The position numbers and the translations under genes are program-made. Under the pieces are notes generated by a model that did no database searches, was not told the origin of the DNA, and saw only the letters and a list, made by a program, of their open reading frames with translations. Positions 17,041 to 25,278 of a stretch of 64,000 nt of DNA are shown in pieces. Position 1 is the stretch's first letter, and each line of letters begins with the position of its first letter. The stretch spans positions 1,991,062 to 2,055,061 of the forward strand of contig HE978651.1 in the NCBI GenBank assembly GCA_000285855.2. Reading direction: 5' to 3'. Origin of the DNA: Ruminococcus sp. JC304. Lineage in GTDB: Bacteria; Bacillota; Clostridia; Lachnospirales; Lachnospiraceae.

Positions 17041-17592
17041 TTACGCCGCTACTGTCAACTGGCGAACGCTTCTTCCCTGGTTCCAAAGCCGAACATATAC
17101 GCTGGTACATTTCTTGAATCTCGCAAAGGCTTTTACTGCTTCACATTCATTACAGTAAACTTTCCAGCAGCCCACACATTTACAATTCTGCCCGACATTT
17201 TTAATAAACCCGATCACATCCCCCAACGGATATCCAAGAAACAAACCTATCTCATGAGGGAAATCCTCACGCTGCACAAGACGGCCTCTCAGTCTCTCCA
17301 GGGCATATGCAGGATCCGTACTCTCATAGCCGTATTTCTTCATAAATTGGGCTACACCGGGTTTCTTCAGATCTCTTTCCAGACTGGAAAAACGGCAGAC
17401 ATAGATCAGTGCCTTGCTTTCACTCTTGCGAAGAACTGTGAGAGAAACACCTTTTTCCTTTACGCATTCATTAAAATCCTCTACGCTTTTCCATAATTCT
17501 TCCTCAGATTCATATTTATATGTAAAAAGATTTCCGGTTTTAATAGATGCCAATGTAGGTGAACAATGTTCGATCACAGATTTCTCCAGCAT
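17041..17592 (-). CDS. DUF3793 family protein
   Basis: A 183-residue protein recognised as DUF3793 by its N-terminal HCSPTLASIKTGNLF, the central GRL...FPHEIGLFLGYPLGDVIGFI and a Cys cluster (CKCVGCWKVYCNE). The C-terminal part has conserved aromatic and basic residues. No biochemical role is established to my knowledge. The cysteines suggest metal or redox chemistry. It sits upstream of a flavodoxin gene and has a strong promoter with an unusually long (about 175 nt) leader. An AAAGGA ribosome site precedes the ATG. Confidence 0.75.
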   Translation of the reverse strand: MLEKSVIEHCSPTLASIKTGNLFTYKYESEEELWKSVEDFNECVKEKGVSLTVLRKSESKALIYVCRFSSLERDLKKPGVAQFMKKYGYESTDPAYALERLRGRLVQREDFPHEIGLFLGYPLGDVIGFIKNVGQNCKCVGCWKVYCNECEAVKAFARFKKCTSVYVRLWNQGRSVRQLTVAA

Positions 17593-17623
17593 GTTATGAT
17601 TCCTTTCTCGATAGCAAAGCGTA

Positions 17624-17641
17624 AGTTAGAATGCGCTAACT
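17624..17641 (-). promoter_or_regulatory. Short inverted repeat in the DUF3793 leader
   Basis: AGTTAG and CTAACT arms with a 6-base centre, about 32 nt upstream of the DUF3793 start. It could be an operator (some DtxR-type sites use TTAG/CTAA half-sites) or a small RNA hairpin. A regulator is not identified. Confidence 0.3.
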
Positions 17642-17773
17642 ATTTATTAAAAAATAAAGCTTTACGAAACATTTTATCACTTTTGTTTGCTGTAAGGCTT
17701 GAATTTACTGCTGCAAAAGGTCTTCAACAGATTGGTCAGTGGTTTAAGTTATTTTCATCTAACTTCATAACTT

Positions 17774-17802
17774 AATATATACTATCTGCTATATTCTGTC
17801 AA
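17774..17802 (-). promoter_or_regulatory. Promoter of DUF3793
   Basis: Consensus TTGACA (17797-17802), 17-bp spacer, TATATT (17774-17779) on the minus strand. The leader from here to the gene is about 175 nt and holds no ORF of note. Confidence 0.8.
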
Positions 17803-17849
17803 GTTAATTTTATATAACTTTTTTTTAGTAACTGCCTTTTTTAACCGCA

Positions 17850-17889
17850 AAAAACAGAGGAATATGCCAGTTGCATACCCTCTGTTTTT
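17850..17889 (-). terminator. Terminator after sbcC
   Basis: AAAAACAGAGG (17850-17860) pairs with CCTCTGTTTTT (17879-17889). On the minus strand the stem ends in a T run directly after the sbcC stop. Confidence 0.85.
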
Positions 17890-17922
17890 CTTATTGTTTC
17901 CTTACAGCAATTTCATAAAATC

Positions 17923-20900
17923 TCAGCCTTCTATACAGATCGTACTTCCAACTCCATCTTCTGTCCTTTTCTTGGTTACTATGATTTTCTTATCAATACG
18001 TTCTTTCAGTTCTGCCACATGGGAAACAATCCCCACCAGTCTGCTTCCCTGACTGAGATCCTTCAATGCACGGATTGCCTGATCAAGGGCATCTTCATCC
18101 AGAGATCCGAAACCTTCATCCACAAACATGGTATCAAGCTGGATTCCACCGGAGCTTGACTGAATTTCATCAGAAAGCCCCAGTGCCAGAGACAGGGATG
18201 CCTGAAATGTTTCTCCTCCGGATAAGGTCTTAACACTTCGGACAGTTCCATTGTAATGATCTACTACATCCAGTTCCAGACCGGTTTTCCCTACCCTGCT
18301 CTTATTTTCTTTCCTGCGGACTAACTCATACTGACCGCTGCTCATAGTCATCAGGCGGATATTAGCACGCCCAAGAATGCGGTCAAAGTACTGCATCTGG
18401 ATGTAAGTTTCCAACATGATCCTTGCCTTACCTGTGATCGTACCATTGGCAGTGTCTGAGAGAGATTTCATCCACTTCCAGCGAGTTTCTGTTTTCAGAA
18501 GTTCTGTCTGCTGCCTGCGGATTTTTTCATACATGTCACTGTTTATTTCCAGCCGGGCATGGATTTCATCACGATTTGCTGAAAGTGATTTCTTTTGCTG
18601 TGCAAAGCTTTCTTTCTGAGCATTCAGTTCCTCAGCCGAAATATTTATGGCTTCTTTCAGCTGTTCTGTCAGAGATGTGATTACAGAATTCAACTCTGTC
18701 ATTTTTTTCTCTAATACTTCTTTCGCTTCTGTTACTGTCTTGTAATGTGTTTCAAGCTTCTTTTGTTCCGCCGTCTTAAGCTGAATCTGAGACAGGATTT
18801 CTTCTTTTGTTCTCTCACCCAGCTCTTTTTCCATGTTCACTCTCTGTTTTTGCAGCTGCTCATACCTGGATTTCTCTGCTGCTGTCTGCTGCTGATTCTG
18901 ATTAATCTGGTCTGTGAGCGTTGTGAGTTCTGTCTGAGTCTTACCAATCTGCATTTCCAGAAGTTTTCTCTGTTCCAGAAGTGTTGTCAGATCCTTTTGT
19001 TTCTGTTCCAGAATATTCTGCTGCTGTTTCAGCCATTCTGCTGCTCTCTTTCCCTGCAGCAAAACCTGTGATACATTACCAGTTTCCTTTTGATGCACTG
19101 TTTCACTGCTGTGGTTCTGTGACAGTTCCGGATCCGTTTTCATCCTCTGTCTTGTATTCTCTTCATAGATCCATGTCAGTACAGGCTCCTTCAATTGGTT
19201 CTGCAGCTGCTCCTGAATACTCTCCAGCTGACTCTTTCTCTTTTCAAGACTGATCTGTAATTTCTGAAATTCTTTTGCATGATGCTCCGACTGTCTGGTA
19301 AACTCTTCCTTTTTCTTCAACAGATCCTGATAAGCTTTTTTCTGTTTTTGGATTTCTTCTAATCCTGTCTGTACGCTGCTTTTCTGATTTTTTACAAATA
19401 AGCATAATGCATGATCAGGAAGTTCCTTTCGAAGTATCTCCTGTGTCTCCTCTTCTGACAGAAACTGTGCTGCATAGCTTTTAACCCCTTCTGTCAGTTC
19501 TTCCCTACAGCGCTGCACCAGTCCTGCAGCCTCTCCTGCCTGCACACTTGCGTCAGATGCCGCTTTTTCTGCAGCTTCTGTTAACTTTTTCTGTTTTTTC
19601 AGCTGTTCTTCTGTGGGAACTTCCTTGGGAGTCTGCGTAAGCTTTGGATGATGAACAGAACCACATACCGGACACGGCATTCCATCCTGAAGATCTGTTG
19701 CCAGTATACCTGCCTGCCCATCCAGATAAGCCTGCTCCATTTTGTTCAGAATTTCTTTTATTTCTGCCCGTTTCTGAGAAGCAGTCAGATAACCCTTCTT
19801 TTTGCTCTCTGCTTCCTTTTCCAGATCCTGATACCGTTTCTGCTGATCTTCTATTTTCTGTATCTGCTGCAAACGCATGACCAGACTGTTTTCTTTGATT
19901 TCCAGATTCCCACAGGAAACAATTTTCTCTTCCAGATCAGTCAGATCCTTTTTTACCTGTTCCGCAAATTGTTCTTCCTCTCTGGACTGTATTTCCAGTT
20001 CACTGATTTTTGTCTGAAGAAACTTCAAATTTCCGCAGTTCTTATAAATTTCTGCATAAAGAGTATCTATCTTTTCTTTCCGGAAATCTGTCTCTGCTTT
20101 TTCTTTCTCCGCACTGTCTGTTGTCTGATATTCTTTTTGTTTTTCTTCAAAAACAGCTTTCATTTCTTTCTGACGATTCTGCAGCTCTGTACCGTCCGTT
20201 CCCAGTTTCTCTATCTGCTGGAAAGCCATCTCTGTTTCTCTGAGCAGATTTTCCAGCTTTGTATAACGCTCCAGATTCTCTTTTTCTTTCTGTATAGAAA
20301 GCATCAGGCCTTGAATCTCCTCCGGCTCCTTTGCCCCATTTTCTGCATCTTTTTGTGCCTGTTTCAACTGTGGAAGCAATGCTTCTTTCTCTTGCAGAAG
20401 TTGTTCCTTCCTTGCCTTTGCATCTGCTTCTTTATGAGCCTTTCCCAAAAGCTGATTTACTTTTTCCAGTTCTTTATCGTTCTCTTTGATCTGCTTATTC
20501 AAATTTTTCAGCGTCTCTTTATCTGCCTTCAGAAACTGCTCCAGGATTTCCAGACCTTCTTCCAGATTTCCCTCAAAGCCATTCTTCTCCATCAATATCC
20601 ACTGTTGTCCCAACTGGTCTTCTGTAGAATATCTGACCTGTTCCGTATACTGGCGGATACTTCTCAACAATTCTTTATACGCCTTGTCCAGACCTCCGGC
20701 CTCGAATTTTAATTTTTCCTGAATTACCTTGTAAATATCCGTATGGAAAAGCTTTCTGAAAATATTACTGCGTTCCTCTGTATCAGCCAGCAACAATTTT
20801 CTGAAATCTCCCTGCGCAATCATGGCAATCTGCGTAAACTGCTTCATATCCAGTCCGATCAGATCAGTAACCGCCTGATTCACTTCCTTCAGCTTTGTCA

Positions 20901-21276
20901 CAGGAGCTCTTCCATCAGAAAAAGTAAGCAATGCTTCCCCTTTCTGGGTGGTCATTCCAGTACCTCTGGTCTTTGGACGCTCATAATCCGGGCTTCGTTT
21001 CACCGTATACACTGCATCTCTATATTCAAAAATATATTCCGCATACGTAGGTGTTTCCGGTTTTGCATACTTGCTTCTGAGCATGGATGCCTCCCGGACT
21101 CCTCCACTTGTCTCCCCGTACAACGCAAATGTAATCCCATCAAAGATTGTGGTTTTTCCTGCCCCTGTGTCTCCGGTCACCAGAAAAAGTCCCTGTCCTC
21201 CAAGCTGTATGAAATCGATCACAGTCTCATCCGCATATGGACCAAATGCAGATAATGTCAGCTTTAATGGTTTCAT
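17923..21276 (-). CDS. sbcC: Exonuclease SbcC, ATPase subunit
   Basis: A 1117-residue SMC-like ATPase that with SbcD cleaves hairpins and protein-blocked DNA ends. Walker A VTGDTGAGKTTIFDG is near residue 35. Long coiled coils flank a zinc hook (MPCPVCGSVHHPKL, about residue 535). The C-terminal half has the LSGGETFQASLSLALGL signature and a Walker B/D-loop MFVDEGFGSLDEDAL. Length is normal for the family. The start ATG overlaps the sbcD stop (ATGA), with AGGAGGT ahead, so the two subunits are made together. Confidence 0.96.
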   Translation of the reverse strand: MKPLKLTLSAFGPYADETVIDFIQLGGQGLFLVTGDTGAGKTTIFDGITFALYGETSGGVREASMLRSKYAKPETPTYAEYIFEYRDAVYTVKRSPDYERPKTRGTGMTTQKGEALLTFSDGRAPVTKLKEVNQAVTDLIGLDMKQFTQIAMIAQGDFRKLLLADTEERSNIFRKLFHTDIYKVIQEKLKFEAGGLDKAYKELLRSIRQYTEQVRYSTEDQLGQQWILMEKNGFEGNLEEGLEILEQFLKADKETLKNLNKQIKENDKELEKVNQLLGKAHKEADAKARKEQLLQEKEALLPQLKQAQKDAENGAKEPEEIQGLMLSIQKEKENLERYTKLENLLRETEMAFQQIEKLGTDGTELQNRQKEMKAVFEEKQKEYQTTDSAEKEKAETDFRKEKIDTLYAEIYKNCGNLKFLQTKISELEIQSREEEQFAEQVKKDLTDLEEKIVSCGNLEIKENSLVMRLQQIQKIEDQQKRYQDLEKEAESKKKGYLTASQKRAEIKEILNKMEQAYLDGQAGILATDLQDGMPCPVCGSVHHPKLTQTPKEVPTEEQLKKQKKLTEAAEKAASDASVQAGEAAGLVQRCREELTEGVKSYAAQFLSEEETQEILRKELPDHALCLFVKNQKSSVQTGLEEIQKQKKAYQDLLKKKEEFTRQSEHHAKEFQKLQISLEKRKSQLESIQEQLQNQLKEPVLTWIYEENTRQRMKTDPELSQNHSSETVHQKETGNVSQVLLQGKRAAEWLKQQQNILEQKQKDLTTLLEQRKLLEMQIGKTQTELTTLTDQINQNQQQTAAEKSRYEQLQKQRVNMEKELGERTKEEILSQIQLKTAEQKKLETHYKTVTEAKEVLEKKMTELNSVITSLTEQLKEAINISAEELNAQKESFAQQKKSLSANRDEIHARLEINSDMYEKIRRQQTELLKTETRWKWMKSLSDTANGTITGKARIMLETYIQMQYFDRILGRANIRLMTMSSGQYELVRRKENKSRVGKTGLELDVVDHYNGTVRSVKTLSGGETFQASLSLALGLSDEIQSSSGGIQLDTMFVDEGFGSLDEDALDQAIRALKDLSQGSRLVGIVSHVAELKERIDKKIIVTKKRTEDGVGSTICIEG

Positions 21277-22409
21277 ACGCGCACCTCCTTCAGATTCTGG
21301 ATCAGTTTCTCCACAAACTCTGTCTGCTCTTCTTTCATAGGTTCATTATTTAACAGTTCATAAAACTCCTCAAACAGTTCCAGCTCTGACTTCTGTTCCT
21401 GAGCCTCCACTGCCTGAACTTCCCTGTTTTCACGTGTTCGTTTATTATCATATTCCAGACGCATCAGATTGGGATAAACAGTACGCAGCTTCTGAAGTGC
21501 CCCCGGCACATCTTCCTCATCCGTCAGGGTGATCTGAAGATAATCCATCTTATTTTCAGCAGTATAATGATCCTTCGCTGTCACATCCATATAAGTTCCC
21601 CTTAGCCTACGCATATCATGTTTGGGAATCAAAGGTACTGTACTGACCGTCACATTTCCTTTCTCCAGAAGCTCCACAATCGTTACTGACTTTTTATGAT
21701 CTGCTTCCGAAAAAGAATACTTAAGCGGCGTCCCACTGTAACGCAAGGTCTCTCTCCCCATTTTCTGAGGTCTGTGGATGTGTCCCAGTGCCACATAGTC
21801 AAAATCCTCAAATACCTCCGCGCTGACATTATCAAGACCGCCAACCCATGTTTCTTCTGAGTCACTTCTGTCTGCTCCGGTCACAAACTGATGTGCCACC
21901 AGCACATTTCTCTGTGTCGTATCGATCTCACACTCCTGCAGAGCAGCCATAACACCCTCTTCATAAGTATTAATGTCATCCCTCTGTAAAGCATGGCGTA
22001 CTGCCGCAGGTTTCAAAAAGGGCAGAAGATATACAGATATTGGTCCATACTGATCTTTTAACACAATCCTTTTCATCTCTCCATCATAGACCTGCGAAAT
22101 ATAAACATCACTACTTTCAAACAGATTCGCCCCAAAGGAAAGCCTTTCTGCAGAATCATGATTTCCACTGATCATGTACACCGGGATCTCAGCTTTAGCC
22201 AATCCTGTAATAAATTCATCAAACAGCTGCACTGCCTCTGCCGACGGCACTGTCTTGTCATAAACATCCCCTGCGATCAGAACTCCATCTACTTTCTGTT
22301 CCTCAAAGATTTTCATCATCTGATCCAGAATATACCTCTGATCCTCCAGCATGGAAAAATCATGCACCCTTTTTCCAATATGCAGATCCCCAATATGCCC
22401 AAACTTCAT
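21273..22409 (-). CDS. sbcD: Exonuclease SbcD, nuclease subunit
   Basis: A 378-residue Mre11-type metallophosphoesterase. Metal-binding motifs: GDLHIGK (start), AGDVYD, SGNHDS, VAHQF and GHIHRPQ. It supplies the Mn-dependent 3'-5' exonuclease and endonuclease activity of SbcCD. The start at 22409 (MKFGHIGDLHIGK) matches the family N-terminus and has GGAG nine bases ahead; a longer frame from 22472 adds an unrelated 21 residues. It lies 67 bp after the DeoR regulator gene and may be read from the same transcript. Confidence 0.95.
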   Translation of the reverse strand: MKFGHIGDLHIGKRVHDFSMLEDQRYILDQMMKIFEEQKVDGVLIAGDVYDKTVPSAEAVQLFDEFITGLAKAEIPVYMISGNHDSAERLSFGANLFESSDVYISQVYDGEMKRIVLKDQYGPISVYLLPFLKPAAVRHALQRDDINTYEEGVMAALQECEIDTTQRNVLVAHQFVTGADRSDSEETWVGGLDNVSAEVFEDFDYVALGHIHRPQKMGRETLRYSGTPLKYSFSEADHKKSVTIVELLEKGNVTVSTVPLIPKHDMRRLRGTYMDVTAKDHYTAENKMDYLQITLTDEEDVPGALQKLRTVYPNLMRLEYDNKRTRENREVQAVEAQEQKSELELFEEFYELLNNEPMKEEQTEFVEKLIQNLKEVRV

Positions 22410-22476
22410 CCCACATTTCTCCAATCTAAATATCATTCCTGCCTGCTCTGTCTGCCGGCGGCATACTGTCAATTAT

Positions 22477-23220
22477 TTATTTCACTTTCAGAATATTTTT
22501 GCTATCCTGATACTCCTCTGGAATTTCTTCTGTAAGAATTTTTGCATCTGTAAACTCGCCGAATGTCACAGAACTTACTTCGCCAAACTTTGACTTGTCT
22601 GTCAGAATATATACATCTTTGCACTGCTTCATTGCAGTACTCTTGACGATTGCTTCACTGGTATCCGGTGTGGTAAAGCCTTCTCTTCTGGTGATTCCAT
22701 TTGTTCCGAAAAATCCCTTTGTAAAATGATACATCTGGATCATCTGCATTGCCTGGCTGCCTACAACTGCCTCGGTAGAACTCTTCAGTTCTCCCCCGAT
22801 CAAATAAACCCGGATTCCCATCTTTGCCAGAGTCTGGGCGTGAGATACTGCATTGGTGACAAAGGCCGCTCTTACACCTTCCAGATATTCCAGCATCAAG
22901 CCAGTGGTGGTTCCTGCATCCAGGTAAACGAAATCATCCGGTGCGATCAGGCTGGCTGCATATTTTGCGATTTTTTTCTTTTCTTCTTTATTCAATTCTG
23001 ATTTCTGCGCTACAGTCGGTTCATAGGCAGTTACTTTATGATTTAATGCTACTGCACCGCCGAAAACCTTGGTAAGTTTTCCTGCTTTGTCTAATGCGGT
23101 AATATCTCTGCGTACTGTGGATTCTGATGCATCCAGAAGTTCTCTCAGTTCTGTTACTGTAACACTCTTTTTTTCTTCCAGAAGCTTCAGAATAATATCA
23201 AATCTCTGTTCTGTAAGCAT
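22477..23220 (-). CDS. DeoR-family sugar regulator, likely FruR
   Basis: A 247-residue repressor. It has an N-terminal DeoR winged helix-turn-helix (QRFDIILKLLEEKKSVTVTELRELLDASESTVRRDI) and a C-terminal DeoRC sugar-phosphate sensor (DDFVYLDAGTTTGLMLEYL, FGTNGITRREGFTTPD). Such regulators release DNA when fructose 1-phosphate (or a related ester) binds. The fruK and HPr genes upstream on the same strand suggest it controls them; candidate operators lie at 25101-25193. It is separated from HPr by a terminator and a hairpin element. GGAGG precedes the ATG by nine bases. Confidence 0.88.
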   Translation of the reverse strand: MLTEQRFDIILKLLEEKKSVTVTELRELLDASESTVRRDITALDKAGKLTKVFGGAVALNHKVTAYEPTVAQKSELNKEEKKKIAKYAASLIAPDDFVYLDAGTTTGLMLEYLEGVRAAFVTNAVSHAQTLAKMGIRVYLIGGELKSSTEAVVGSQAMQMIQMYHFTKGFFGTNGITRREGFTTPDTSEAIVKSTAMKQCKDVYILTDKSKFGEVSSVTFGEFTDAKILTEEIPEEYQDSKNILKVK

Positions 23221-23278
23221 ATACTTCTGCCTCCATTATATATTTACTTTGATTATGTACTTCTGATTATTTTCTCCG

Positions 23279-23445
23279 ATATCTACGAATTGCTCCGCTG
23301 CTTCGCAGCTCCCCCAATTCTGCAAACATTCGGAATCCGCAGATTTACTTCGTAAATCGCTACTTCCTCATGTTTGGCGGGTCCCAAGTTCAAAAGTCTT
23401 ATCGTGCAAGCACGAACGACTTTCTGACCTTTTGACCCTGATATC
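23279..23445. repeat. Multi-hairpin intergenic element, copy B
   Basis: A 167-bp gap segment packed with inverted repeats: GCTGC/GCAGC, GATTTAC/GTAAATC (23342-23348, 23352-23358), CAAAC/GTTTG, CGTGC/GCACG and GGGTC/GACCC. It contains TCGCTACTTCCTCAT (23357-23371), one base different from the motif at 4374-4388. GATATC occurs at or near both ends. It holds no convincing ORF. It resembles dispersed palindromic units of Lachnospiraceae genomes (recollection, not checked). Confidence 0.6.
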
Positions 23446-23459
23446 TCATTATAACAGAA

Positions 23460-23486
23460 ACAGGAGATGAATGCATCATCTCCTGT
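23460..23486 (-). terminator. Terminator after the HPr gene
   Basis: A perfect 11-bp stem (23460-23470 with 23476-23486, loop ATGCA) follows the HPr stop by about 30 bp. The T-tract is short (TTTCTG), so strength is uncertain. Confidence 0.6.
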
Positions 23487-23516
23487 CTGTCAGTTTCTTA
23501 TATTTAATTCTATGAA

Positions 23517-23774
23517 TTACAGGTTCTCCTGCATGAATTTGCTTACTGCTTCGTATGCTGCTTCTTCATCAGCACCTTCGATCGTGAATGTTACTTCATG
23601 GCCTTTCTTAACGCCAAGTCCCATCAGTGCAAGAAGTTTTCTGCAGTCTACTTTTTTACCCTCTTTTTCGATGGAGATCGTTGACTCAAAACCTTTTACC
23701 AGTTTTACAAGCTCTCCTGCAGGACGTGCGTGGATTCCTTCATTGTCTGTAACCACATACTTAAATTCTTTCAT
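23517..23774 (-). CDS. HPr-like phosphocarrier of the fructose locus
   Basis: An 85-residue HPr fold protein. The active-site His15 lies in GIHARPAG (13-20), so it can carry phosphate from enzyme I to a sugar permease. The regulatory Ser46 of classical Firmicute HPr is missing: position 46 is Lys (CRKLLALMG), so HPr kinase should not act on it. This points to a dedicated fructose HPr rather than the global one. The start at 23774 has GGAGG eight bases ahead; the ATG at 23789 is upstream of that site. The permease gene that should sit before it is only a remnant. Confidence 0.9.
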   Translation of the reverse strand: MKEFKYVVTDNEGIHARPAGELVKLVKGFESTISIEKEGKKVDCRKLLALMGLGVKKGHEVTFTIEGADEEAAYEAVSKFMQENL

Positions 23775-23833
23775 TTTGATATCCTCCATGTTTTTTATTT
23801 TAATTTTTTCATTATTGCTTTTTATTTCGCTGC

Positions 23834-23974
23834 TTATGCTGCTTTGTTGAATGGTCGGCCCATATCAATAGCCATCATTCCACCAAGCACTATGCTTAAA
23901 ATTACTTTACTAGAACTTCCCATTCCTGTCAAGGCATTGTTCAGACCTGTATTAATGCCACCCATAATTGGGTT
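23834..23974 (-). pseudogene. Remnant of the fructose PTS permease (EIIC part of FruA)
   Basis: Forty-seven codons including a stop read NPIMGGINTGLNNALTGMG at the start and VLGGMMAIDMGRPFNKAA at the end. This matches the conserved EIIC segment of fructose permeases (…MGGP-NKAA). There is no start, no EIIA/EIIB domain and no continuation past NKAA, and the invariant GGP reads GRP. The usual FruA is over 600 residues. It sits between fruK and the HPr gene, where an intact fruA would be expected. Its upstream boundary coincides with a 19-bp sequence that matches one end of the 27154-27295 repeat. Confidence 0.8.
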
Positions 23975-23990
23975 ACTGTTCACTCTGTTC
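23972..23990. repeat. Repeat end shared with the 27154-27295 element
   Basis: GTTACTGTTCACTCTGTTC here equals the reverse complement of 27277-27295 except for one base. It marks the upstream edge of the fruA remnant. Confidence 0.65.
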
Positions 23991-24050
23991 CCATTAATAC
24001 ATTTCGTCCATCAGGCAGATCTGTTATTCTCATCTTTTCTTCCCCCTTTA

Positions 24051-24962
24051 TTATTTTTCGGTTATCTGACCATAAAACGCTTCTATTTCTTCCTTTGTTG
24101 CAAGATTTTCAGAAAATGCACTTGCACTTCCTGCTGCAATTCCCATGTGGAATGCATGTTCGTAATCCTTCTTCTCCATCCAGCCTGCAACAAATCCTGC
24201 TACCATGGAATCTCCAGCACCCACACCATTGACCAGTCTGCCTTTCGGTGCAGGTTCTTCAAATACCTGTCCGTCCTCTGCTATCAGAACCGCACCTTCG
24301 CCAGCCATGGAGATCAGCACATTTCTTGCACCTTTTTCCTGCAGTTTCTTTCCATAAGGAATTACATCTTTTCTTGTTTTTAATTCTACACCGAAGATCT
24401 CTCCCAGTTCATGATTGTTTGGCTTTACAAGGAATGGATGATATTTCAGAACATTAACCAGAAGATCCTTTGTAGCATCAACTACGATCATCACACCTTT
24501 TCCATCCAGCCTTGCCATGATCTGTTCATACATGTCATCCGGCATAGAAGATGGAATGCTGCCTGCCAGGAAAAGTACATCGCCTTCTCCAAGCTCTTCC
24601 AGTTTCTTCATCAGTTCCTCTACTTTATCCTTGCTGATCACCGGTCCTGCACCATTGATCTCGGTTCCGTCAATAGATTTCAGTTTCAGATTGATTCTTG
24701 AAACCCCTTCACTAATCTGAATGAACTCAGATTTCACTCCCATCTCATGTAATCTGCGGATAATTTCTTCCCCTACAAACCCTGCGGTAAATCCAAGTGC
24801 AGTGTTCTCAATCCCAAGATTCATAAGGACTGTGGAAACATTAATTCCCTTTCCCCCCGGAAGCATCAGTTCTGAACTTGTTCTGTTTGTCAGTCCCAGT
24901 TTAAAATCATCTACTGAAACGATGTAGTCCAGAGATGGATTAAAAGTTACCGTGTAAATCAT
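24051..24962 (-). CDS. fruK: 1-phosphofructokinase
   Basis: A 303-residue PfkB-family sugar kinase. It begins MIYTVTFNPSLDYIV, has the substrate loop GGKGINVS (about 38-45), and the C-terminal ATP/anion-hole motif VNGVGAGDSMVAGFVAG with catalytic Asp. It converts fructose 1-phosphate to fructose 1,6-bisphosphate. Tagatose-6-phosphate kinase is the closest alternative, but the neighbouring HPr, DeoR regulator and fruA remnant favour fructose. It is the first gene behind the promoter at 25093-25121. With fruA gone from this operon its substrate must come from another permease. Confidence 0.93.
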   Translation of the reverse strand: MIYTVTFNPSLDYIVSVDDFKLGLTNRTSSELMLPGGKGINVSTVLMNLGIENTALGFTAGFVGEEIIRRLHEMGVKSEFIQISEGVSRINLKLKSIDGTEINGAGPVISKDKVEELMKKLEELGEGDVLFLAGSIPSSMPDDMYEQIMARLDGKGVMIVVDATKDLLVNVLKYHPFLVKPNNHELGEIFGVELKTRKDVIPYGKKLQEKGARNVLISMAGEGAVLIAEDGQVFEEPAPKGRLVNGVGAGDSMVAGFVAGWMEKKDYEHAFHMGIAAGSASAFSENLATKEEIEAFYGQITEK

Positions 24963-25092
24963 CTCTTCTTTTCCTCCCGTTTTATATTGATATACTTTTA
25001 GAGTCTTTATTGCACTTGCTCAAAAAGATTCCAATAGTACATATTTTCATGTCGTTCCTGCATGTTCGTGACTGCTTTTTGTTTACGGTCTT

Positions 25093-25121
25093 AGTATAAT
25101 GTCATATTCGTTCAAAGTCAA
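25093..25121 (-). promoter_or_regulatory. Promoter of the fruK operon
   Basis: TTGACT (25116-25121), 17-bp spacer, TATACT (25093-25098) on the minus strand; leader of about 125 nt. Confidence 0.8.
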
Positions 25122-25193
25122 TCAAACTAATTCATAAAAATAATGACTGATTTTGGTTAACTTTGCACAAAATAAAGTCATATTCAGTCAAAT
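25101..25193. promoter_or_regulatory. Candidate FruR operators (direct repeats)
   Basis: GTCATATTCGTTCAAA (25101-25116) and GTCATATTCAGTCAAA (25178-25193) share 14 of 16 bases. The first fills the spacer between -10 and -35 of the fruK promoter; the second lies about 60 bp upstream of the -35 box. The arrangement fits DNA-looping repression by a DeoR-type regulator such as the one at 22477-23220. Binding is inferred. Confidence 0.55.
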
Positions 25194-25198
25194 ATAAG

Positions 25199-25244
25199 CA
25201 AAAAAATCCTCTGATCAAGATTTAAGTTCCATAATCAGAGGATT
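25199..25244 (-). terminator. Terminator after agcS
   Basis: AATCCTCTGAT (25205-25215) pairs with ATCAGAGGATT (25234-25244); seven T follow on the minus strand. Confidence 0.9.
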
Positions 25245-25278
25245 CACTGTTTTCAGTTATTTTATTACTTTTGATTTC

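Noticed and set aside
23990-24050. Short frame starting MRITDLPDGRNVLMGTE upstream of the fruA remnant
   Set aside because: Only 17 codons, no known family; it may be part of the repeat or deletion scar.
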